Source: an uncultured Veillonella sp. (GTDB lineage Bacteria; Bacillota; Negativicutes; Veillonellales; Veillonellaceae). From it: a stretch of 6,659 nucleotides of DNA. The notes beneath the pieces were generated by a model. That model made no database searches and had not been told where the DNA came from. It saw nothing but the letters and a program-made list of their open reading frames with translations. The DNA lies in contig CALGLI010000299.1 of NCBI GenBank assembly GCA_937930265.1, positions 1-6,659 on the forward strand. The letters run 5' to 3'. How positions within the stretch are numbered: position 1 is the first letter of the stretch; each line of letters begins with the position of its first letter. Shown piece after piece: positions 1 through 4,747 of the stretch. Both the position numbers and the translations under genes were made by a program.

Positions 1-30
1 ATACGTATATTACCTATGCAATAGTTTAGG

Positions 31-64
31 GCATAAGCGTTCCTCCCGAGGAATGCTCTTATGC
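31..64. repeat. Imperfect inverted repeat at the left edge of the array
   Basis: GCATAAG (31-37) pairs with CTTATGC (58-64), and CGTTCCTC (38-45) pairs with GAGGAATG (48-55) with one G-T wobble. Two unpaired bases (CT, 56-57) lie between the two stems. The left arm is an inverted near-copy of the start of repeat unit 1, as if part of a unit had been added head to head. The right arm overlaps the core of unit 1, so the two folds compete. Confidence 0.65.
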
Positions 65-256
65 GTAGCATGCCTTGTGGCATTTCATTATTACCCGAAT
101 TACACAAGTGCAAGAAGAGCACAACATGTTCCTGAGCATGCCTAACCACCGTCTCAGTTTTGAGCGAGGTATATTGCGAGCTCCCACCCCCTAATGAACG
201 CAGTTATGTGTAGTAAGCTTGTGGCGGTCTTTTTCTACCTAAATACACAAACACAA

Positions 257-327
257 GAAGACCGTAATATACCCTTGATCAAACATAACCACTGTCTCAG
301 TTTGGTGCGAAGTTTATTACGGTCTTC
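257..327. repeat. 13-bp perfect inverted repeat in unit 2
   Basis: GAAGACCGTAATA (257-269) is exactly complementary to TATTACGGTCTTC (315-327). The 45-nt loop contains AACCACTGTCTCAGTTT, which is nearly the same in unit 1. The corresponding arms in unit 1 are much more degenerate. On the minus strand the stem is followed by pyrimidine-rich, T-rich sequence, so it might act as a weak terminator. A perfect arm inside an otherwise decayed array suggests recent formation or selection for the fold. Confidence 0.75.
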
Positions 328-339
328 CAATCCCCTAAT

Positions 340-373
340 GAACGCAGTTACACGTAGTAACCTTGTGGCGTTC
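340..373. repeat. Best-preserved core hairpin of the repeat family (unit 3)
   Basis: GAACGC (340-345) pairs with GCGTTC (368-373). Inside it, GTTAC (347-351) pairs with GTAAC (357-361) around the loop ACGTA. The unpaired CTTGTG (362-367) forms an asymmetric bulge between the two stems. Unit 1 can form the same shape with a T-A pair where unit 3 has C-G. Units 2 and 4 each have one mismatch in the outer stem. This is the clearest template for the family's structure. Confidence 0.6.
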
Positions 374-404
374 TATAACTACCTAACTCACACAAACATA
401 AGAA

Positions 405-419
405 GAGCACCGCGTGCTC
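405..419. repeat. Short hairpin replacing the large stem-loop in unit 3
   Basis: GAGCAC (405-410) and GTGCTC (414-419) form a 6-bp perfect stem around CGC. The position corresponds to the opening arm of the large stem-loops in units 2 and 4. The distal arm is absent, which accounts for the shorter distance to the next unit. It looks like a deleted or rearranged version of the element. Confidence 0.6.
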
Positions 420-509
420 CGAACAAGCACCCACAAAATCTTCACCAGAGGAACGCAGTCATGCGTAGAACGCCTTGTGGCATTGTTATTGACTTAATCA
501 TGCATATAC

Positions 510-578
510 AAAAAGAGCACGGCATGCCCTCGAACAAACATTATGAAATACCGTTTGTGAGGAGTATACCGTGCTCTT
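510..578 (-). terminator. Likely terminator of the lipoprotein gene, formed by repeat unit 4
   Basis: AAGAGCACGG (513-522) pairs perfectly with CCGTGCTCTT (569-578). Inner stems CCTC/GAGG (528-531 with 559-562) and ACAAAC/GTTTGT (534-539 with 553-558) make one long, slightly bulged hairpin. Read on the minus strand, the stem ends in five T residues (514-510), as in a Rho-independent terminator. It lies about 80 nt past the stop codon of the lipoprotein gene, and I see no better terminator closer to it. The terminator role is inferred. The same structure is also a member of the repeat array. Confidence 0.55.
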
Positions 579-604
579 CCCTTTATCATATTATGTTTAC
601 ATAG

Positions 605-651
605 CCACAGGCTACATAGCATTACAAGTGACGATCCACAGGCTACATAGC
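605..651. repeat. Pair of 16-bp direct repeats
   Basis: CCACAGGCTACATAGC occurs exactly at 605-620 and again at 636-651, a period of 31 bp. An extra TACATAGC lies at 598-605. TAGCC (602-606) and GGCTA (610-614) can form a small hairpin, but no T-run follows it on either strand, so it is not a convincing terminator. The second copy ends five bases from the lipoprotein stop codon. The repeats would be transcribed in the 3' untranslated region of that gene. Their role is unknown. Confidence 0.8.
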
Positions 652-655
652 GGAA

Positions 656-1438
656 TTACTTAGCAAACCATTTGGAATAAATTTTATCATACGTTCCATC
701 TTCACGCATTGCTTTCAGAGCTTCGTTCACTTTGTCACGTAATGCCGTGTTAGATTTATTGAATCCTAATACAAATGGAGGTGCATCAGTGCCTTCTCCA
801 ACTAATTTAAGATCTTTATCTGCCCCTTGTTTCAAGTAGTACATAGCCACAGCTTGGTCGATGATAGCACCATCAATTGTACCAGCTTGTAAAGCCATGA
901 AAATATTGCTGTTAGAATCCATTTCTTTTACATCTGTACCAGGGATTGCTTTCGCCATTTCCACAGGTACTGTACCAATTTGAACTCCCACACGCTTGTT
1001 AGCAAGGTCATCCATTTTTTTGATATCAGTATTATCTTTACGAACGATAGTGATGAAACCGCCTTCTTTGAAGTATGGCTCAGAGAATGCCAACGCTTTT
1101 TCACGTTCTGGTGTGGCATTGATGCCCGCTGCAATCATGTCGATATTGCCAGATTGTGTAGCTGGAATCAACGCATCGAACCCCATACTAACAAACTCTA
1201 GTTTTAAACCTAAACGTTTTGCCACTTCTTCACTTAAATCTACGTCAAAACCTACATATTTATTAGTGTTTTCTTCTGCAAATTCAAATGGAGGGAATGT
1301 GGTTTCAGAACCAACTTTCAACACTCCTGCTGTTTGTGTTAATTGTGCTTCTTTTTTATCACTACCACAACCAGCTAGTAAACCTACACTAAGAACAGCC
1401 GTACATAGGATAAGACCTAGTTTTTTCATACTAATCAT
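656..1438 (-). CDS. Amino-acid ABC transporter substrate-binding lipoprotein
   Basis: This 260-residue protein belongs to the family 3 extracellular solute-binding proteins (SBP_bac_3; relatives of GlnH, ArtJ and FliY). It would bind a polar amino acid outside the membrane and hand it to a permease. A basic start (MISMKK), a hydrophobic stretch and the lipobox LAGC with Cys24 mark a lipid-anchored protein. The binding domain runs from about residue 38 to 258. It shows GFDVDL (64-69), the NATPER stretch with Arg112 (equivalent to the ligand-carboxylate arginine of GlnH), IGT (154-156), and Asp194 at the position that usually contacts the ligand amino group. The start ATG lies 5 nt after GGAGG (1444-1448). 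A second in-frame ATG three codons later sits 14 nt away and is less likely. It has its own promoter, and no permease or ATPase gene adjoins it, so it seems an orphan binding protein. The exact ligand cannot be read from the sequence. Confidence 0.93.
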   Translation of the reverse strand: MISMKKLGLILCTAVLSVGLLAGCGSDKKEAQLTQTAGVLKVGSETTFPPFEFAEENTNKYVGFDVDLSEEVAKRLGLKLEFVSMGFDALIPATQSGNIDMIAAGINATPEREKALAFSEPYFKEGGFITIVRKDNTDIKKMDDLANKRVGVQIGTVPVEMAKAIPGTDVKEMDSNSNIFMALQAGTIDGAIIDQAVAMYYLKQGADKDLKLVGEGTDAPPFVLGFNKSNTALRDKVNEALKAMREDGTYDKIYSKWFAK

Positions 1439-1485
1439 AATTACCTCCCACTATATATTCACTACTTATGATTATTTATACATAA

Positions 1486-1513
1486 ATTATACCACATAAT
1501 TATGAAATGGCAA
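1486..1513 (-). promoter_or_regulatory. Sigma-A-type promoter of the lipoprotein gene
   Basis: On the minus strand, TTGCCA (1508-1513) and a perfect TATAAT (1486-1491) are separated by 16 bp. The -35 box begins only three bases after the rpoD stop codon. The predicted start near 1479 gives a leader of about 40 nt with a good Shine-Dalgarno sequence. A small palindrome, ATTTAT-AC-ATAAAT (1474-1487), overlaps the -10 box and start point and could be an operator, though AT-rich palindromes occur readily by chance. No terminator separates this promoter from rpoD, so read-through from the upstream operon is possible. Confidence 0.75.
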
Positions 1514-1516
1514 GTA

Positions 1517-2758
1517 TTATAAGAAATCTTTAATTTTATCTCGTTTGCCACGATTACGCAGTTTCGTTAAGGCTTTCCCTTCAATTTGACGAATCCGTTC
1601 TCGTTTTACATTAAAGAATTGACCTACTTCCTCCAAGGTACGTGGTTTACCATCTTTCAAGCCAAAGCGTAACTCCAACACTTGTTGCTCACGATCTGTT
1701 AAACAACTAAACACTTCTACGATTTGTTCACGCAACAAGATAAAGCTAGCCGCATCATCTGGAGCTACTGCATCTTTATCCTCTAAGAAGTCGCCTAAAT
1801 GGGAGTCTTCTTCTTCCCCAATTGGTGTTTCCAAAGATACTGGTTCTTGAGAAATTTTTTGAATTTCACGTACCCGCTCTACCGTAATCCCCATACCTGC
1901 TGCAATTTCTTCTGGGCTCGGTTCTCGACCTAAATCTTGCAATAATTGACGTTGAATACGCACCAATTTATTAATCGTTTCCACCATATGTACAGGAATA
2001 CGAATCGTTCTAGCTTGGTCTGCAATGGCTCTCGTTATGGCTTGACGAATCCACCATGTTGCATAGGTAGAAAATTTATATCCTTTTGTATAGTCAAATT
2101 TATCAACTGCTTTGATAAGGCCTAAGTTACCTTCTTGAATCAAATCCAAGAACAACATGCCACGACCTACATAACGTTTTGCAATACTAACTACAAGACG
2201 CAAGTTCGCATCAATCAATTTCTGTTTTGCCCTATTTCCTAATCGCACTTCTTTATAGGTAGCACTTTCTGCATTGCCTGCCTCAATTTGTTGTGCCAAA
2301 ATAATTTCTTCATCACCCGATAACAATGGAACACGACCAATTTCTTTTAGGTACATGCGTACTGGGTCATCGATGTTCATCCCTTCAGGAATAGATAAGT
2401 CAAGATTAACCTCTTTTTCCTCATCATCATCTTCCTCAGTAATATCAATATCACTGCTTAAATGTTCCACATCTACATCTACATCTACATCAACTTCCAC
2501 TTCAAGATCTTTATCCAACAATTCATCATCATGCATAGATAGCTCACTTTCTGAATCTTGTTCATCATCCTGAATGACTTCAATATTTAAATTATTAAAT
2601 ACTGCATACATGCTGTCTAACTGTTCTGCCGTTACTTCTACTTGCTCTGAAAGTGCATCAGAAATTTGTTTTGACGTAATAACACCGTCTCGTTTTGCCT
2701 CTTCTAATAAAACCGCTATAATCTCTTGCACTTGCGATTGTTTTTTCTTCTTTGCCAC
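1517..2758 (-). CDS. rpoD: Primary RNA polymerase sigma factor RpoD (SigA)
   Basis: This is the housekeeping sigma-70 factor, which directs core RNA polymerase to -35/-10 promoters. At 413 residues it matches the short sigma-A type of Firmicutes. Region 1.1 covers roughly residues 8-62. A very acidic linker follows (about 64-118) and includes the run VDVDVDVDV at 89-97. Region 1.2 begins at IDDPVRMYLKEIG (129-141). Region 2 holds LRLVVSIAKRY (186-196), DLIQEGNLGL (205-214) and the -10 melting and recognition segment YKFSTYATWWIRQ (227-239), with Gln239 and Thr242 conserved. Region 4.2 contains the -35 helix RERIRQIE (386-393). A Lys at 385 replaces the usual Thr, but the base-reading Arg386, Glu387 and Gln391 are kept. 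The start is GTG (2758-2756), 6 nt after AGGAAG (2765-2770). It lies 21 nt downstream of dnaG and is almost certainly cotranscribed with it. Identification is secure. Confidence 0.98.
   Translation of the reverse strand: MAKKKKQSQVQEIIAVLLEEAKRDGVITSKQISDALSEQVEVTAEQLDSMYAVFNNLNIEVIQDDEQDSESELSMHDDELLDKDLEVEVDVDVDVDVEHLSSDIDITEEDDDEEKEVNLDLSIPEGMNIDDPVRMYLKEIGRVPLLSGDEEIILAQQIEAGNAESATYKEVRLGNRAKQKLIDANLRLVVSIAKRYVGRGMLFLDLIQEGNLGLIKAVDKFDYTKGYKFSTYATWWIRQAITRAIADQARTIRIPVHMVETINKLVRIQRQLLQDLGREPSPEEIAAGMGITVERVREIQKISQEPVSLETPIGEEEDSHLGDFLEDKDAVAPDDAASFILLREQIVEVFSCLTDREQQVLELRFGLKDGKPRTLEEVGQFFNVKRERIRQIEGKALTKLRNRGKRDKIKDFL
2471..2494. repeat. Hexanucleotide repeat inside rpoD
   Basis: Three perfect ATCTAC hexamers (2471-2488) are followed by a variant, ATCAAC (2489-2494), and flanked on both sides by TTCCAC. 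On the coding strand they specify alternating Val-Asp in the acidic linker between sigma regions 1.1 and 1.2. Gain or loss of a hexamer would keep the frame and only change linker length by two residues. Confidence 0.85.
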
Positions 2759-2779
2759 TGTGCTCTTCCTTTCACTACA

Positions 2780-4543
2780 TCAAGACCACTGTCTAATCAA
2801 TTCCTGTAAATCCTGACACATTCGTAATTCTTCTATAAACCTAGGATCATTAGCACGACTCAATTGATCCGCTAATCGACTATGCTCCTTATATTGATTG
2901 CGAAGGGATTTTAATCGCACACTTCGAATTAAGCTATGCAATAATTCCTCATTCATTTCACGGCCAATCAAAACCGACCATTTGCCAAACATATGCCAAG
3001 ATTCAGCATCTAAGGATTCCTCTAAGAGGACATCCGACAATTTTTTCCCCTGGGTTACCAGATTACCTATCTTTTCATAATAGGTGCTATACATAGGATG
3101 CGTAAAATCTTCCACACCTATATACTGGCTCACCAAAGTATATATATCCGTATCCTTACCTACCCAATACAGCAATTCTTCTTCATCTGTGAAAGTCTCC
3201 TTAGGCACATTCATAGCCTGCTGTTTTAATTCTATGTTTCCTTGCCGAAGAAACTGTCTAAAGTAAGTAATGATAGTGCTCACATCTAACCATAAAGGTA
3301 ATGCCAAGGCTTTTAAATATTCATCACGTCGTACTTGGCTTTCATGACCTGCAATGAAAGGAAATATATCTGATAATACAGCTCGCTTCCCTTCCACTGA
3401 ATTCGTATCGTGACGGCTTAAGCTTTCATTTAATAAAAATTCAAAATCTCTCGGTGATGTATCCACCAATTCTTGCCACGCTTGAGGGCCATGATTCTTA
3501 ATAAAGTCATCAGGATCCTTTCCATCAGGCATAGATACTACCTTAACAGAAAATTCCGTATTTTGCAATAACTCGATAGCACGCTTAGCTGCCGTACGAC
3601 CAGCTCCATCCATATCATAGGCAAGAACAACTTCCTCTGCTTGACGCATCAAAAGCCGACCATGATCTTTCGTATAGGCTGTACCTAACGATGCCACTAC
3701 ATTCGTAATACCTGCATTATGACAACTCAGCACATCCATATACCCTTCAACAAGGACAGCCTGTTTCTTCTCACGAATTGTGCGATAGGATTGATAAAAA
3801 GCAAATAATAGATGCCCTTTATTAAATATTTCCGTTTCTGGGGAGTTCAAATATTTTGGATTACTGTCGTCAAGAACACGACCACCAAAACCTAAGACAC
3901 GCCCCTTTCCATCCATAATGGGAAACATGACACGTTTTCTAAAATAATCGTATATCTTACCTTGCTCATGTTTACGGCACAACCCTAATTCTAGCAATAC
4001 ATTAGGATCCACACCTCGACCCGTAAAAGCACTATATAACTTATCCCATCCATCGGGAGCAAACCCTAAGCGAAACTTTGTAATGGTTTCCATGGATAGT
4101 CCACGCTTTAATAAATAGTCTAGTCCTTCTTTCCCCAATTCTGTTTTCAACAAACAATTGTGAAAGAAATTTGTAGCTAGTTCATTTACTTCATACATAG
4201 TTTCCAAACGAGCCATACGTTTTCGTTCTGCTGATGATACAGTTCGCTCTGGCAAAGCTATATTGGCACGATTCGCCAACCGCTCAATGGCCTCAGGAAA
4301 GGTTAAATTATCATACTTCATCAAAAAACTGATGACATTCCCCGATTCTCGACAGCCAAAGCAATAAAAAAAGCCCTTTTCAGGGGTCACACTAAAGGAA
4401 GGTGTCTTTTCATTATGAAATGGACAACAACCCCAATAGTTTTTCCCTTTCTTCTTCAGTGGAATATGCTCAGAAATGACAGATACAATATCATTGGCAT
4501 TTTTGACTTGTTCAATTATATCATCATCGAAAAACTTGCTCAT
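2780..4543 (-). CDS. dnaG: DNA primase DnaG
   Basis: This 587-residue protein makes RNA primers for replication and acts with the replicative helicase at the fork. It has the full bacterial primase layout. A CHC2 zinc-binding domain carries Cys40, His43, Cys61 and Cys64 within CPFHNEKTPSFS and FFYCFGC. The RNA-polymerase domain has a basic patch, FRKRVMFPIMDGKGRVLGFGGR (201-222, with the basic residues at 202-204), and NPKYLNSPET (228-237). A TOPRIM fold has the catalytic EGYMD (266-270), YDMDGAG (309-315, Asp310 and Asp312) and DGKDPDD (340-346). A helical C-terminal helicase-binding domain runs from about 440 to the end and diverges more, as is normal. The ATG start follows AGGAG (4550-4554) by 6 nt. 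Its length matches the family and no catalytic residue is missing. It forms the first gene of a dnaG-rpoD pair. It is separated from rny by tandem terminators, so it probably has its own promoter in 4555-4647. Confidence 0.98.
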   Translation of the reverse strand: MSKFFDDDIIEQVKNANDIVSVISEHIPLKKKGKNYWGCCPFHNEKTPSFSVTPEKGFFYCFGCRESGNVISFLMKYDNLTFPEAIERLANRANIALPERTVSSAERKRMARLETMYEVNELATNFFHNCLLKTELGKEGLDYLLKRGLSMETITKFRLGFAPDGWDKLYSAFTGRGVDPNVLLELGLCRKHEQGKIYDYFRKRVMFPIMDGKGRVLGFGGRVLDDSNPKYLNSPETEIFNKGHLLFAFYQSYRTIREKKQAVLVEGYMDVLSCHNAGITNVVASLGTAYTKDHGRLLMRQAEEVVLAYDMDGAGRTAAKRAIELLQNTEFSVKVVSMPDGKDPDDFIKNHGPQAWQELVDTSPRDFEFLLNESLSRHDTNSVEGKRAVLSDIFPFIAGHESQVRRDEYLKALALPLWLDVSTIITYFRQFLRQGNIELKQQAMNVPKETFTDEEELLYWVGKDTDIYTLVSQYIGVEDFTHPMYSTYYEKIGNLVTQGKKLSDVLLEESLDAESWHMFGKWSVLIGREMNEELLHSLIRSVRLKSLRNQYKEHSRLADQLSRANDPRFIEELRMCQDLQELIRQWS

Positions 4544-4655
4544 GTCATTCTCCTAAGCTATGCACTACCGTGTATGCATCAAACTATAACGTCTATGTAT
4601 TCCTTCTCTATCTATACTATTCTACATAAACAAAAAAACTCCTACTTAAAAAACA
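4544..4655. other. Upstream region of dnaG without a clear promoter
   Basis: Apart from the dnaG Shine-Dalgarno sequence at 4550-4554, this AT-rich stretch holds no promoter that I can call with confidence. Possible -10 boxes on the minus strand (TAGAAT, TATAGA, TATAGT) lack a good -35 box at 16-18 bp. A weak bulged hairpin (TGCACTA with TATGCA, 4561-4578) lies just upstream of the ribosome binding site. A promoter is still expected here because the two hairpins downstream of rny should isolate dnaG. Confidence 0.5.
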
Positions 4656-4708
4656 TTCTTTTTCTTCACACTATATATGCAATTCATATATAGTGTGAAA
4701 AAAAAGAA
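4648..4708 (-). terminator. Long AT-rich hairpin between rny and dnaG, probable second terminator
   Basis: The arms at 4656-4679 and 4685-4708 form a 24-bp stem with a single mismatch around the 5-nt loop CAATT. The stem centre reads CACACTATATATG. On the minus strand it is followed by TG and then six T residues (4653-4648), consistent with a Rho-independent terminator backing up the one at 4714-4730. The outer part of the stem is itself an A/T tract. It might instead be a processing or protein-binding site just upstream of dnaG. Confidence 0.6.
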
Positions 4709-4713
4709 GTTAT

Positions 4714-4730
4714 AGCAGCCAAAGGCTGCT
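4714..4730 (-). terminator. Rho-independent terminator of rny
   Basis: AGCAGCC (4714-4720) and GGCTGCT (4724-4730) form a 7-bp GC-rich stem with a 3-nt loop, 17 nt after the rny stop codon. On the minus strand the stem is followed by ATAACTTC and then a run of eight T residues. These T residues lie slightly further away than usual and are also part of the next hairpin's stem. Confidence 0.7.
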
Positions 4731-4747
4731 CCAACCACTTATGTAGA

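Larger units (their letters stand above)
48..580. repeat. Array of four degenerate structured repeat units
   Basis: Four related units carry a core of about 30 bp: 51-80, 196-224, 340-368 and 451-480. Each core begins GAAYGC, has a central GTAG, and ends CTTGTGG. The CTTGTGG copies start at 74, 218, 362 and 474, giving spacings of 144, 144 and 112 bp. After each core comes a spacer with CACAAAC-like sequence. The spacer ends in AGAAGAGC or AGAAGACC (AAAGAGC in unit 4), which opens a second, larger stem-loop. Units 2 and 3 are closest to each other in the core, and units 1 and 4 are closest to each other. Units 1 and 2 share a loop sequence with AACCAC and GTCTCAGTTT (144-160 and 287-303). Unit 3 is shorter because its second stem-loop is replaced by a small hairpin at 405-419. 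The function is unknown. It could be a family of intergenic repeats, a mobile non-coding element, or part of a transcript's 3' region. Confidence 0.75.
1..655. other. Gene-poor region made of structured repeats
   Basis: No convincing protein gene is visible in this stretch downstream of the lipoprotein gene. It is occupied almost wholly by a degenerate tandem array of hairpin-forming repeats (about 31-580) and a pair of 16-bp direct repeats (605-651). The only sizeable open frame, on the plus strand at 194-604, is an in-frame reading of the repeats and is not called. The first 30 bases contain a short palindrome (ATACGTAT, 1-8) and nothing else I can name. Confidence 0.7.

Noticed and set aside
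48..580. CRISPR array
   Set aside because: The cores are diverged, there are only four of them at 144 or 112 bp spacing, the intervening sequence is itself partly repeated, and no cas gene is present.
48..580. Integron attC array
   Set aside because: The stems are hairpin-like, but the GTTRRRY/RYYYAAC end motifs are lacking, and there are no cassette genes or integrase.
194..604. A 136-codon plus-strand reading frame with internally repeated MNAV-like segments
   Set aside because: The protein repeat only mirrors the DNA repeats (the first period of 144 is a multiple of three). There is no ribosome binding site or promoter. The composition is not protein-like, and the hairpins better explain the conserved positions.
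602..614. Terminator for the lipoprotein gene
   Set aside because: The hairpin is only 5 bp, and no T tract follows it on the minus strand. The stem at 513-578 is a much better candidate.
2471..2494. Phase-variation switch in rpoD
   Set aside because: The repeat unit is six bases, so slippage keeps the frame. On/off switching of an essential sigma factor is also not plausible.
2274..2573. Serine-rich plus-strand reading frame
   Set aside because: It is the antisense of the acidic, Asp/Glu-rich part of rpoD. The Ser/Thr runs come from complementary GAT and GAA codons.
4556..4647. Specific promoter for dnaG
   Set aside because: Several -10-like hexamers occur, but none has an acceptable -35 box at the right distance, so no site is called.
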